A DNA stretch of 64,000 bases from Nonomuraea rhodomycinica (GCF_013363995.1 NZ_JABWGO010000008.1:1-64000), one strand, 5' to 3'; counted from the stretch's first letter, positions 32,926 to 41,333 are shown. The notes: generated from the sequence alone by a model not told the origin. Translations and numbers: made by a program.

Positions 32926-33837
32926 TCAGCCTTTCGAGAGGGCTTGGACGACGCGGGACGGGCTGGGGCGGCCGAGCAGCCCGGCCAGCCAGGTGCTGGT
33001 CTCCACGAGCTTGCCGAGGTCGAGGCCGGTCTCGACGCCGAGGCCGTCGAGCATCCAGACGAGGTCCTCGGTCGCGAGGTTGCCGGTGGCCGACTCGGCG
33101 TACGGGCAGCCGCCGATGCCGCCCGTGGACGCGTCGACGGTGGTCACGCCGGCCCGGAGCGCGGTCAGCGTGTTGCCGAGCGCCTGGCCGTACGTGTCGT
33201 GGAAGTGGACGGCGAGCCGGTCGGGCGAGCCGAACGCCTCGATGAGCGCGGTGACGTGACCGGGCGTGGCCACGCCGATCGTGTCGCCGAGCGACAGCTC
33301 GTAGCAGCCGAGCCCGAGCAGCCGCTCGCCCACCTCGACGACCTGCGGGATCGGCGTCGGCCCCTCCCACGGGTCGGCGAAGCACATGGAGACGTACGCG
33401 CGGACCCGCACCCCCGCCGCCACGGCGCGGGCGACGACCGGCTCGAACATGTCGAACTGGCTCTCCAGGCTGCGGTTGAGGTTCTTGGCGGCGAACGTCT
33501 CGGTGGCGCTGGCGAAGACGGCGATCTCGTCCACCTCCATGGCCAGCGCCCGGTCCAGGCCGCGCTCGTTCGGCACCAGCACCGGGTAGCGGACGCCGGG
33601 CCGGCGCTCGACCCGGGCCAGCAGCTCCTCGGCGTCGGCGAGCTGCGGCACCCACTTCGGGTGGACGAAGCTGGTCGTCTCGATCACCTTGTGCCCGGCG
33701 CCGGCCAGGCGCGCGACGAACTCCGCCTTCGCCTCGACGGGGACGACCGCGGCCTCGTTCTGCAGCCCGTCGCGCGGGCCGACCTCGTAGACGGTGACCT
33801 GGTGGGGCAGGCCCTCCAGCCCGTACGGCCGGCGCAT
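32926..33837 (-). CDS. Hydroxymethylglutaryl-CoA lyase
   Basis: The protein has about 303 residues. It cleaves HMG-CoA to acetoacetate and acetyl-CoA, the last step of leucine degradation. Motifs fit: YEVGPRDGLQNE (metal/catalytic Arg-Asp), SFVHPKWVPQLADAEE, VHFHDTYGQALGN (metal His pair) and the active-site cysteine loop GGIGGCPYAESATGN. The start is ATG 33837 (GGAGG 7 nt upstream) or GTG 33840 overlapping the carboxylase stop. It lies between the carboxylase alpha gene and the dehydrogenase gene. Confidence 0.93.
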   Translation of the reverse strand: MRRPYGLEGLPHQVTVYEVGPRDGLQNEAAVVPVEAKAEFVARLAGAGHKVIETTSFVHPKWVPQLADAEELLARVERRPGVRYPVLVPNERGLDRALAMEVDEIAVFASATETFAAKNLNRSLESQFDMFEPVVARAVAAGVRVRAYVSMCFADPWEGPTPIPQVVEVGERLLGLGCYELSLGDTIGVATPGHVTALIEAFGSPDRLAVHFHDTYGQALGNTLTALRAGVTTVDASTGGIGGCPYAESATGNLATEDLVWMLDGLGVETGLDLGKLVETSTWLAGLLGRPSPSRVVQALSKG

Positions 33838-35864
33838 CACGACTCCTCCCCGGGCGTGACGACGGCGAGGACGGCGTCCATGTCGACGGGACGGCCGGCC
33901 TGGGCCGGCAGCTCGGTGACGCGGCCCGCGAGCGGGGCGGTGACGGTGTGCTCCATCTTCATGGCCTCCACGATGAGCAGCGGCTCCCCCTCGGCGACCA
34001 GGTCGCCCGCCTGGACCTTGACCACGAGCACGGTGCCGGGCATGGGGCTGCGGACCACGCCGTCGCCCGTGCCCGCCGCTCCGGGGCGGTCGCCGGGGTC
34101 GCCGATGAGGTGGCGGGTGAACGCCCAGGCGGAGCCGTCGCGGCCGAGCCAGAGCGTGTCGCCGTCGCGGGCGCAGGCGTAGTGGCCGGTGCGCCCGCCG
34201 AGCGTGACGGACAGGCGGGAGCCGTCGCGCCGGATCCGCGCGGGCATGGCCGCGCCGTCGGACAGGTCACCGGGGTGGTCCTCAGGGCGGTCGCCGGGGT
34301 GGTCGTCAGGGTGGCCGCCGGGCACGCGCACCTCGGCCGCCTCGTACGGCAGGCCGCGCGCCTGGACGGCGTGCACCCCGCCGCGCGACTCCAGCCGCCA
34401 CGTCGTCCAGGCCCGCTCGCCGATCCGCCACCCGTCGGTGACCTCCCACGGGTCCGCGCCCTGGGGCAGCGCGTGGAAGGCCAGCGCGGCGGCCGCCAGC
34501 GCCTCGGCGGGCGGCTCGCCGGCGAGCGGCAGGTCGGGCAGGACCCGTTCGACGAGGCCGGTGTCGAGCGCGCCGGAGCGGACCGCCGGGTGGGTGACGA
34601 GGGCGCGCAGGAACGGCACGTTCGTGGTGAGGCCGAGCACGGCGGTGCGGGCCAGCGCCTGGTCCAGGCGCAGCAGCGCCGCGTCCCTGGACGGGGCCCA
34701 CGCGATCACCTTGGCCAGCATGGGGTCGAACTCGCTGCCGACGACCATGCCCTCGGACAGGCCGGAGTCGACCCGGACGCCCTCGCCCTCGGGCTCGCGC
34801 AGGGCGAGGACGCGCCCGCCGGTCGGCAGGAAGCCGCGCGCGGGGTCCTCGGCGTAGACGCGGGCCTCCACGGCGTGGCCGCGCAGCCGGACGTCCTGCT
34901 GGCCGAAGGGCAGGGGCTCGCCCGCCGCCACCCGGAGCTGGAGCTCCACCAGGTCGAGGCCGGTGACCAGCTCGGTGACGGGGTGCTCCACCTGCAGACG
35001 GGTGTTCATCTCCATGAAGTGGTGCTCGCCGGTCGTGCCGTCCACGATGAACTCGACCGTGCCGGCCCCCGTGTAGCCGACCGCGCGGGCCGCCTCGACG
35101 GCCGCCGCGCCCATGCGGGCGCGCAGGCTCTCGTCCACGAACGGCGACGGTGCCTCCTCGACGATCTTCTGGTGGCGGCGCTGGAGGCTGCACTCGCGCT
35201 CGCCGAGGTGCACGACGCCGCCGTGGGCGTCGGCCAGCACCTGGATCTCGATGTGGCGGGGGTTGGCCACGTAGCGCTCGATGAGCAGCGTGTCGTCGCC
35301 GAACGCGGCGCGGGCCGTGCGGCGGGCCGAGGCGATGGCCTCGGGCAGCTCGGCGGCCGAGCGGACCAGCACCATGCCCTTGCCGCCGCCGCCCGCGGAC
35401 GGCTTGATCAGGGCCGGGAAGTCGGCCCAGCCGGCCAGCGACTCGGCGGGCTCGGCGGCGCCAGGGACGACGGGCACGCCGGCGGCCGACACGGTGGCCT
35501 TGGCCCGGATCTTGTCGCCCATGGCGTCGATGGCCTCGGGCGGCGGGCCGACGAAGACCAGCCCGGCCTCGGCGCAGCGGCGGGCGAAGGCGGCGTTCTC
35601 GGCGAGGAAGCCGTAGCCGGGGTGGACGGCCTGGGCGCCGGACGCCTGGGCCGCCGCGACAATCGCCTCCATATCCAGATATTTCGGGATCTGGAGGGCT
35701 TGGTCGGCGTCCAGCACGTGCCGCGCTCCCGCGTCCGACGCGGTGTGCACGGCCACGGACGCGATGCCCAGCCGGCGCAGCGTCCGGATCACCCGGACGG
35801 CGATCTCGCCCCGGTTGGCGACGAGGACGGTGTCGAACAGCGAAGGACTCATGCGCGCGGTCAC
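33837..35864 (-). CDS. 3-methylcrotonyl-CoA carboxylase alpha (biotin) subunit
   Basis: The protein has about 675 residues. Biotin carboxylase is N-terminal (VLVANRGEIAVRVIRTL; KPSAGGGGKGMVLV; ERECSLQRRHQKIVEEAPSP; EMNTRLQVEHPVTE). A BT-like middle domain carries a His/Asp/Pro insertion (HPDDHPGD and EDHPGD motifs, about residue 540). The C-terminal carrier domain has the biotinylation motif EAMKMEH. The GTG at 35864 overlaps the beta-subunit stop (GTGA); ATG 35852 is possible but has no ribosome site. Works with the beta subunit encoded upstream on 3-methylcrotonyl-CoA from leucine. Confidence 0.9.
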   Translation of the reverse strand: MTARMSPSLFDTVLVANRGEIAVRVIRTLRRLGIASVAVHTASDAGARHVLDADQALQIPKYLDMEAIVAAAQASGAQAVHPGYGFLAENAAFARRCAEAGLVFVGPPPEAIDAMGDKIRAKATVSAAGVPVVPGAAEPAESLAGWADFPALIKPSAGGGGKGMVLVRSAAELPEAIASARRTARAAFGDDTLLIERYVANPRHIEIQVLADAHGGVVHLGERECSLQRRHQKIVEEAPSPFVDESLRARMGAAAVEAARAVGYTGAGTVEFIVDGTTGEHHFMEMNTRLQVEHPVTELVTGLDLVELQLRVAAGEPLPFGQQDVRLRGHAVEARVYAEDPARGFLPTGGRVLALREPEGEGVRVDSGLSEGMVVGSEFDPMLAKVIAWAPSRDAALLRLDQALARTAVLGLTTNVPFLRALVTHPAVRSGALDTGLVERVLPDLPLAGEPPAEALAAAALAFHALPQGADPWEVTDGWRIGERAWTTWRLESRGGVHAVQARGLPYEAAEVRVPGGHPDDHPGDRPEDHPGDLSDGAAMPARIRRDGSRLSVTLGGRTGHYACARDGDTLWLGRDGSAWAFTRHLIGDPGDRPGAAGTGDGVVRSPMPGTVLVVKVQAGDLVAEGEPLLIVEAMKMEHTVTAPLAGRVTELPAQAGRPVDMDAVLAVVTPGEES

Positions 35865-37429
35865 ATCCGGAAGACGCCGTAGCGGACGGGTTCGAGCGGG
35901 GCGTTGGCCGCCGCGGACAGGGCCAGGCCGAGGACGGTGCGGGTGTCGACCGGATCGATCACGCCGTCGTCCCAGAGCCGGGCCGTCGAGTAGTACGGGT
36001 TGCCCTGGTGCTCGTACTGGGCGCGGACGGCGTCGGCGTCGGCGGAGCCGACCGTGGTCAGCACGTTGGCCGCCTGCTCGCCGCCCATGACCGAGATGCG
36101 GGCGTTCGGCCACATCCACAGGAACCGCGGCGAGTACGCCCGCCCGGCCATCGCGTAGTTGCCCGCGCCGAACGAGCCGCCGATGACGACCGTGAACTTC
36201 GGCACCCGGGCGCAGGAGACGGCCGTGACCATCTTGGCGCCGTGCTTGGCGATGCCGCCCGCCTCGTACGCCTTGCCCACCATGAAGCCGCTGATGTTCT
36301 GCAGGAACACCAGCGGGATGCCGCGCTGGTCGCACAGCTCGATGAAGTGGGCGCCCTTCAGCGCCGACTCGCTGAACAGGATGCCGTTGTTGGCGACGAC
36401 GCCGACGGGGTGGCCGTGGACGTGCGCGAAACCGGTGACGAGCGTCGGGCCGTACTCGGCCTTGAACTCCAGGAACCGCGACCCGTCCACGACGCGCGCG
36501 ATGACCTCGCGCACGTCGTAGGGCCGGCGGGTGTCGCCGGGCACGATGCCGTACAGCTCGCGCGGGTGGTGGCGGGGCTCCTCGGGCGCGCTCACCGGCC
36601 ACGGCCGGGGCGCGCGGGGCGCGAGCGTGGAGACGATGTCGCGGACGATGGCCAGCGCGTGGGCGTCGTCGGCGGCCAGGTGGTCGGTGACGCCGCTGAC
36701 CCGGGCGTGCAGGTCGCCGCCGCCCAGCTCCTCGGCGCTGACCTCCTCACCGGTGGCGGCCTTCACCAGCGGCGGGCCGCCGAGGAAGATGGTGCCCTGG
36801 TCGCGGACGATGACGGCCTCGTCGCTCATGGCGGGCACGTACGCGCCGCCCGCCGTGCAGGAGCCGAGGACCGCGGCGATCTGCGGGATGCCCTGCGCGG
36901 ACATCGTGGCCTGGTTGTAGAAGATGCGGCCGAAGTGCTCGCGGTCGGGGAAGACCTCGTCCTGCTTGGGCAGGAAGGCGCCGCCGGAGTCGACGAGGTA
37001 GACGCAGGGCAGGCGGTTGTGCAGCGCCACCTCCTGCGCGCGCAGGTGCTTCTTGACGGTGACGGGGTAGTACGTGCCGCCCTTGACCGTCGCGTCGTTG
37101 GCCACGACCACGCACTCGCGCCCGGAGACCCGCCCGACACCGGTGATGATGCCGGCGGCCGGCGCCTGGTCGTCGTAGAGGCCGTTCGCGGCCAGCGGCG
37201 ACAGCTCCAGGAAGCGCGAGCCGGGGTCGAGCAGGCCGTCGACCCGGTCGCGCGGCAGCAGCTTGCCGCGCTCGACGTGGCGGCGGCGCGCCCGCTCCGG
37301 GCCGCCCTGCGCCGCGGTCGCGAGCCGGTCGAGCAGCTCGGCGGCGAGCCGCTCGTTGTGCTCGGCATTGTGCTTGAAGTCCTCGCCACCGGGGTCGGCG
37401 GACGACTTCAGCACGGGCCAGTCGCTCAT
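35861..37429 (-). CDS. 3-methylcrotonyl-CoA carboxylase beta (carboxyltransferase) subunit
   Basis: The protein has 522 residues with both carboxyltransferase halves: GSCTAGGAYVPAMSDEAV, then FLGGPPLVKAATGEEVSAEE in the N-half; FLQNISGFMVGKAYEAGG and GGSFGAGNYAMAGRAYSPRF in the C-half. These are typical of methylcrotonyl-CoA carboxylase. First gene of the liu-type operon, reading away from the TetR gene at 37494. Residue F166 (in HFGRIF) aligns with a glycine in the first carboxylase of the window, which may separate small from long acyl substrates. Confidence 0.92.
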   Translation of the reverse strand: MSDWPVLKSSADPGGEDFKHNAEHNERLAAELLDRLATAAQGGPERARRRHVERGKLLPRDRVDGLLDPGSRFLELSPLAANGLYDDQAPAAGIITGVGRVSGRECVVVANDATVKGGTYYPVTVKKHLRAQEVALHNRLPCVYLVDSGGAFLPKQDEVFPDREHFGRIFYNQATMSAQGIPQIAAVLGSCTAGGAYVPAMSDEAVIVRDQGTIFLGGPPLVKAATGEEVSAEELGGGDLHARVSGVTDHLAADDAHALAIVRDIVSTLAPRAPRPWPVSAPEEPRHHPRELYGIVPGDTRRPYDVREVIARVVDGSRFLEFKAEYGPTLVTGFAHVHGHPVGVVANNGILFSESALKGAHFIELCDQRGIPLVFLQNISGFMVGKAYEAGGIAKHGAKMVTAVSCARVPKFTVVIGGSFGAGNYAMAGRAYSPRFLWMWPNARISVMGGEQAANVLTTVGSADADAVRAQYEHQGNPYYSTARLWDDGVIDPVDTRTVLGLALSAAANAPLEPVRYGVFRM

Positions 37430-37456
37430 GACTCCCCTCTCGTCCTGGTCGAGATG

Positions 37457-37486
37457 TTAGTCACCGTTAACGTAACCGTCTAGCAT
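37457..37486 (+). promoter_or_regulatory. Promoter/operator between divergent liu operon and TetR gene
   Basis: A -35 TTAGTC (37457-37462) and -10 TAGCAT (37481-37486), 18 bp apart, lie 7 nt before the TetR GTG start. The palindrome CGTTAACG (37465-37472) sits between them, and GTTAG plus GTAAC flank it. A related GTTAACG...CTAAC element covers the 3' end of the TetR gene (38088-38103). The region is only 64 bp, so the operator must serve both directions. Confidence 0.55.
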
Positions 37487-37493
37487 GTGAGAC

Positions 37494-38102
37494 GTGACGA
37501 TCGCCCGTACCCCTACCCGCAATCGCGGCAACCGGCGCGCCGAGATCCTGGACGCCGCGGCCCGGCTGTTCGCCGCCCGAGGCTTCCACGGGGTGTCGAT
37601 CGAGGACATCGGCGCGGCGGTCGGCGTCTCCGGCCCCGCCCTCTACCGGCACTTCGCGGGCAAGGAGGCGCTGCTGGCCGAGATGCTCCTCGACGTCAGC
37701 TCGCGGCTGCGCGAGTCGGCCGCGGCCGTCGTCACCTCCGTCGCGACACCGGCCGCCTCCTCGGCCGAGACGCTGGACGCGCTGCTCGACGTGCAGATCA
37801 CCTTCGCCCTGGAGCAGCCGGCGCTGATCACCGTGCACGACCGGGAGCTGGGCAACGTGCCCGAGCCGCACCGGCGCCGGATCCGCCGGCTGCAGCGCCT
37901 GTACGTCGAGGAGTGGGTGACCGTGCTGGCCGAGCTGCACCCGGGCTGCCCGGCGGCCCGGCTGCGCGCCGCCACCCACGCGGTCTTCGGGCTGCTGAAC
38001 TCGACCCCGCACAGCGCGGGTGAGCTGCCGGCGCGCGACATGCGCCCGCTGCTGCGCGCGATGGCCCGGGCGGCCGTCGACGCCGCTGTTAACGTCCGCT
38101 AA
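37494..38102 (+). CDS. TetR-family regulator of the liu operon
   Basis: The protein has 202 residues. The helix-turn-helix reads RRAEILDAAARLFAARGFHG, then IEDIGAAVGVSGPALYRHF and AGKEALL. The C-terminal half (LITVHDRELGNVPEPHRRR) resembles TetR regulators that sit beside actinobacterial acyl-CoA dehydrogenase/carboxylase clusters. It is divergent from the carboxylase beta gene and probably represses it in the absence of a pathway acyl-CoA. The GTG start follows TAGCAT by 7 nt, so the message is probably leaderless. Confidence 0.85.
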   Translation: MTIARTPTRNRGNRRAEILDAAARLFAARGFHGVSIEDIGAAVGVSGPALYRHFAGKEALLAEMLLDVSSRLRESAAAVVTSVATPAASSAETLDALLDVQITFALEQPALITVHDRELGNVPEPHRRRIRRLQRLYVEEWVTVLAELHPGCPAARLRAATHAVFGLLNSTPHSAGELPARDMRPLLRAMARAAVDAAVNVR

Positions 38103-38148
38103 CACCGCCGCCTTTTGTCGGGCTTGCGACACATAGGGCATTGTCCTG

Positions 38149-38189
38149 CCAACTATCTAGATATATCGTCACAGTATCTCGATAGTTGG
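38149..38189. promoter_or_regulatory. Double PadR-type operator upstream of the PadR/ABC operon
   Basis: Arms CCAACTATCTAGATA (38149-38163) and TATCTCGATAGTTGG (38175-38189) are inverted repeats with 14 of 15 positions matching. Each arm carries its own palindrome: TATCTAGATA (perfect) and TATCTCGATA. The right arm reaches into the Shine-Dalgarno sequence GGAGAGG of the padR gene, so binding would block the start. This region is strikingly AT-rich for the genome. Confidence 0.75.
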
Positions 38190-38197
38190 AGAGGATC

Positions 38198-38836
38198 ATG
38201 ATGACGTTCGACCCCCATGACTGGCGCGACCATCCGCCGTTCCCGCCCATGCCCCCGGGCCGGCACCCCGGCCACCACGGCCACCATGGCCACCCGGGCC
38301 CGCCAGGCCCGCCCGGCCCTGCGGGGCCGCCACCGCCGCCACCGCCGCATCTGCACCTTCCCGGCATCCCGCCGGGCTGGGAGGGCGAGGCGCCCCGCGT
38401 GCGGCGCGGCGACGTGCGCGCGGCGCTGCTCAGCCTGCTCGCCGAGGAGCCGAAGAACGGCTACCAGATGATCCAGGACATCGAGTCCCGCAGCCGCGGG
38501 ATCTGGCGGCCGAGCCCCGGCTCGGTCTACCCCGCGCTCCAGCAACTGGAGGACGAGGGCCTGATCGTCGGCGAGGAGGGCGGGGGCCGCCGCGCGTACC
38601 GGCTCACCGAGCGGGGCCGCGAGCAGGCCGAGCGCCACCTGCGCGACTCGGCCCCCTGGGACGAGGTCGCCCGCACGATCCCTGAGGACCGCCACGAGCT
38701 GCGGCTGCTGTGGGGCCAGCTCGGCGAGGCGTTCACCCACCTGACGCACACGGCCAACGACCGGCAGGTCGCGCAGGCCAAGAAGCTGCTCCAGCAGACA
38801 CGCAAGTCCATGTTCCAGATCCTCGCGGAGGGCTGA
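38198..38836 (+). CDS. PadR-family regulator with His/Pro/Gly-rich N-terminal tail
   Basis: The protein has 212 residues. The first ~65 are a His/Gly/Pro tail with HHGHHGHPGPPG and a run of seven prolines, possibly metal-binding or simply disordered. The PadR winged helix follows (VRAALLSLLAEEPKNGYQMI; WRPSPGSVYPALQQLEDEG; RRAYRLTERGRE), then a C-terminal dimerisation helix. Starts at 38198 and 38201 both fit GGAGAGG. The ABC exporter genes follow directly (1 nt after the stop), so it is the local repressor acting at 38149-38189. The inducer is presumably a substrate of the pump. Confidence 0.9.
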   Translation: MMTFDPHDWRDHPPFPPMPPGRHPGHHGHHGHPGPPGPPGPAGPPPPPPPHLHLPGIPPGWEGEAPRVRRGDVRAALLSLLAEEPKNGYQMIQDIESRSRGIWRPSPGSVYPALQQLEDEGLIVGEEGGGRRAYRLTERGREQAERHLRDSAPWDEVARTIPEDRHELRLLWGQLGEAFTHLTHTANDRQVAQAKKLLQQTRKSMFQILAEG

Positions 38837-39814
38837 ATGAGCACCGGACCGGCCGTGGCCGTCCACGGCTTACGCAAGAACTACGGCAAGGTCGAGGCCG
38901 TCAAGGGCGTCGACTTCGAGGTGGCGCCCGGCGAGGTGTTCGGCTTCCTCGGGCCGAACGGCGCCGGCAAGACCACCACGATCAGCATGCTGTGCACACT
39001 GGTGGACCCCACCGGCGGCAGCGCGCTCGTCGCCGGGCACGACGTGGTCCGCGAGCGCGACGAGGTCCGCCGCAACATCGGGCTCGTCTTCCAGGACCCC
39101 ACCCTCGACGGCTACCTCAGCGCCGAGCAGAACCTGCGCTTCCACGCCGAGCTGTACGGCGTGCCGAAGAACGTCGTCGGCGACCGGATCCGGCAGGTCG
39201 TGGAGATGGTGGCGCTCTGGGACCGCAAGGACGCCAAGGTCATGACGTTCTCCGGCGGCATGAAGCGGCGCCTGGAGATCGCCCGTGGCCTGCTCCACTC
39301 CCCCCGGGTGCTGTTCCTCGACGAGCCGACCGTCGGGCTCGACCCGCAGACCCGCTCGGCCATCTGGGGCTACATCAACGAGCTGCGCCGGCTGGAGGAC
39401 ATCACCATCTTCATGACCACGCACTACATGGACGAGGCCGAGTACTGCGACCGCATCGCGATCATCGACCACGGCGAGGTGGTGGTCATCGACTCCCCGG
39501 AGGCGCTCAAGGCCAGCGTCGGCAAGGACCGCGTGCAGATCCACACCGGCGACGACGCCGCGGCGATCGCGGCGCTGCGCGAGCGGTTCGGGGTGGAGGC
39601 GGCCGTGCGCGAGGGGGCGGTGACGTTCGCCGTGGCCTCGGGCGAGGAGTTCGTGCCGCGGCTGTTCGCCGAGCTCGGCATGCCCATCACGTCGGTCAGC
39701 GTGTCGCGGCCGTCGCTGGACGACGTGTTCATGTCCTACACCGGCTCCACCATCCGCGACGCCGAGTCGGGCGCCGACGCGATGTCGTGGATGCGCACGA
39801 TGGCCAGGCGATGA
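38837..39814 (+). CDS. ABC-type multidrug exporter ATP-binding protein (DrrA-like)
   Basis: The protein has 325 residues. Walker A is GPNGAGKTTT, the signature is FSGGMKRRLEIARGLL and Walker B is RVLFLDEPTVGLDPQ, with the switch His in FMTTHYMDEAE. The C-terminal ~100 residues match the DrrA-type extension. It powers the ABC-2 permease encoded downstream. The ATG directly abuts the padR stop. The last codons (MARR then TGA) fall in a 17-bp tandem repeat that also forms the permease start region. Confidence 0.92.
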   Translation: MSTGPAVAVHGLRKNYGKVEAVKGVDFEVAPGEVFGFLGPNGAGKTTTISMLCTLVDPTGGSALVAGHDVVRERDEVRRNIGLVFQDPTLDGYLSAEQNLRFHAELYGVPKNVVGDRIRQVVEMVALWDRKDAKVMTFSGGMKRRLEIARGLLHSPRVLFLDEPTVGLDPQTRSAIWGYINELRRLEDITIFMTTHYMDEAEYCDRIAIIDHGEVVVIDSPEALKASVGKDRVQIHTGDDAAAIAALRERFGVEAAVREGAVTFAVASGEEFVPRLFAELGMPITSVSVSRPSLDDVFMSYTGSTIRDAESGADAMSWMRTMARR

Positions 39815-39857
39815 CGATGGCGAGGCGATGACGATGGCGAGGCGATGACGATGGCGA
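39799..39857 (+). repeat. 17-bp tandem repeat at the ABC ATPase/permease junction
   Basis: Units begin at 39799, 39816 and 39833 with a partial copy at 39850. The second and third are identical, GATGGCGAGGCGATGAC; the first differs by one base. Each unit carries an ATGA. Because 17 is not a multiple of 3, the copies create two six-codon frames, MTMARR-stop at 39811-39831 and 39828-39848, each overlapping the next start by ATGA. Confidence 0.95.
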
Positions 39858-40705
39858 CCGAGGCGATCAGCGTCCGGATCCCGGCCCGCGGCGCGGGCCA
39901 CGACCTCCGGGCGGTCAAGGTGGTGCTGCACCGGGAGCTGCTGCGCTTCGTCAACGACCGCACCCGCATGGCGTCCATGCTGCTGCAGCCCGTGCTGTGG
40001 CTGTTCGTCATGGGCACGGGGCTCGGCTCGCTGGTGCGCGGCTCCATCCCGGGCGTCGACTTCCGCACGTTCATGTACCCGGGCATGATCTCGATGACGG
40101 TCATCATGACCGGCATGTTCTCGGCCGGCTCGATCGTCTGGGACCGCGAGTTCGGCTTCCTGCGCGAGATGCTCGTCGCGCCGGTCTCGCGCAGCGCGAT
40201 CGTGGTGGGCAAGTGCCTGGGCGGCGCGCTCGTCGCCACCGGCCAGGGCGTCGTCATCCTGGCCATGGCGGGGCTCGTGGGGGTGCCCTACTCGCCGTCG
40301 CTCATGCTGACGCTGCTGGCGGAGATGTTCCTCGCGGCGTTCACGATCACCGCGTTCGGGGTGACGCTGGCGGCGCGCATGAAGAACATGCAGACGTTCT
40401 TCGGGCTCATGCAGATGGCGATCATGCCGATGATGTTCCTGTCGGGGGCGATGTTCCCGCTGGCCAACCTGCCCTCATGGCTGCACGTGCTGACGGTGGT
40501 CAACCCGATGACGTACGCGGTGGACCCGATGCGGCACGCCGTCTTCAGCCACCTGGACGTCCCGGCCCAGGTCGACGCGGTCCTCAACCCGGGGGTGCGC
40601 TGGTTCGACTTCCAGGTGCCGGTGGGGCTGGAGCTGGGCCTGGTGGCGGCCCTGGGACTGGCCCTGATGACGGCCGCCATCGCGCAGTTCCGGCGCGCTG
40701 AGTAG
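39845..40705 (+). CDS. ABC-2 type exporter permease (DrrB-like)
   Basis: The protein has 286 residues and six predicted membrane helices (first about residues 45-65). The ABC-2 signature region is visible (MQMAIMPMMFLSGAMFPLAN, then VVNPMTYAVDPMRHAVF). It partners with the ATPase encoded upstream in export of a hydrophobic compound. The ATG at 39845 lies in the last copy of a 17-bp repeat, so ribosomes may arrive through two tiny intervening frames. No further genes of a biosynthetic pathway are adjacent, so a resistance pump is more likely than product export. Confidence 0.9.
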   Translation: MTMATEAISVRIPARGAGHDLRAVKVVLHRELLRFVNDRTRMASMLLQPVLWLFVMGTGLGSLVRGSIPGVDFRTFMYPGMISMTVIMTGMFSAGSIVWDREFGFLREMLVAPVSRSAIVVGKCLGGALVATGQGVVILAMAGLVGVPYSPSLMLTLLAEMFLAAFTITAFGVTLAARMKNMQTFFGLMQMAIMPMMFLSGAMFPLANLPSWLHVLTVVNPMTYAVDPMRHAVFSHLDVPAQVDAVLNPGVRWFDFQVPVGLELGLVAALGLALMTAAIAQFRRAE

Positions 40706-40798
40706 TTCTCGGATTCGATGTGCGACGAACTGGTGACCGAATGTAGTCTTCTCCGCGTGGGCGCTCACCCCCCAGTCCGCTTCCGAAAGGAACCCCCA

Positions 40799-41278
40799 AT
40801 GGTCGATCTGCAGATGGAAGTCGAAGACCTGAAGCTCCGGGTCAAGGCTCTCGAAGCTCATACGATGAACGGCATGGGTGACATGACTGTCGCGGAGCGA
40901 TTCGGATCCCTGCACGACCGCGTCGACATGGTCGGAGACAACATCCTGACCAAGATGGGCACCGGGTTCCAGAACGTCAACCGACGGCTGGACCTCATCG
41001 ACCTCCGCCTCGGACCGGTCGAGGACCGGCTCCGGTTGATGGGTGATCGCTTCGAGTCGATCGACCTGCGGTTCGACGCGATGGACCGCAAGTTCGAGGC
41101 GATCGACCAGCGGTTCGAGACCATGGACCAGCGGTTCGACACCATGGACCAGCGGTTCGACACCATGGACCAGCGGTTCGACACCATGGACCAGCGCCTC
41201 GGGCGAGTCGAGAGCGACATGACCGACATCAAGGCCATGCTTCTCAGCCTCGGGGCGAAGGCGCCCGAACAGAACTGA
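40799..41278 (+). CDS. Heptad-repeat coiled-coil protein, function unknown
   Basis: The protein has 159 residues and is almost entirely one long helix. Residues ~70-145 are heptads of the form M-D-x-R-F-D/E-x; the unit DQRFDTM occurs four to five times. The DNA shows this as a nearly exact 21-bp tandem repeat (about 41105-41210). No membrane segment or signal. GAAAGG lies 8 nt before the ATG. It is downstream of the ABC genes (93 bp gap) and followed by a strong terminator. A structural or oligomerising role is likely; nothing ties it to the pump. Confidence 0.75.
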   Translation: MVDLQMEVEDLKLRVKALEAHTMNGMGDMTVAERFGSLHDRVDMVGDNILTKMGTGFQNVNRRLDLIDLRLGPVEDRLRLMGDRFESIDLRFDAMDRKFEAIDQRFETMDQRFDTMDQRFDTMDQRFDTMDQRLGRVESDMTDIKAMLLSLGAKAPEQN

Positions 41279-41282
41279 CACG

Positions 41283-41316
41283 CGTGAGGCCCGGGGCTCT
41301 CGCCCCGGGCCTCACG
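41283..41316. terminator. Strong bidirectional terminator between convergent genes
   Basis: A perfect 15-bp stem, CGTGAGGCCCGGGGC with its complement, closes on a TCTC loop. It begins 5 nt after the coiled-coil gene and ends 18 nt before the end of the minus-strand secreted protein gene. Confidence 0.9.
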
Positions 41317-41333
41317 TCGTGCGCCGGTGAGAG

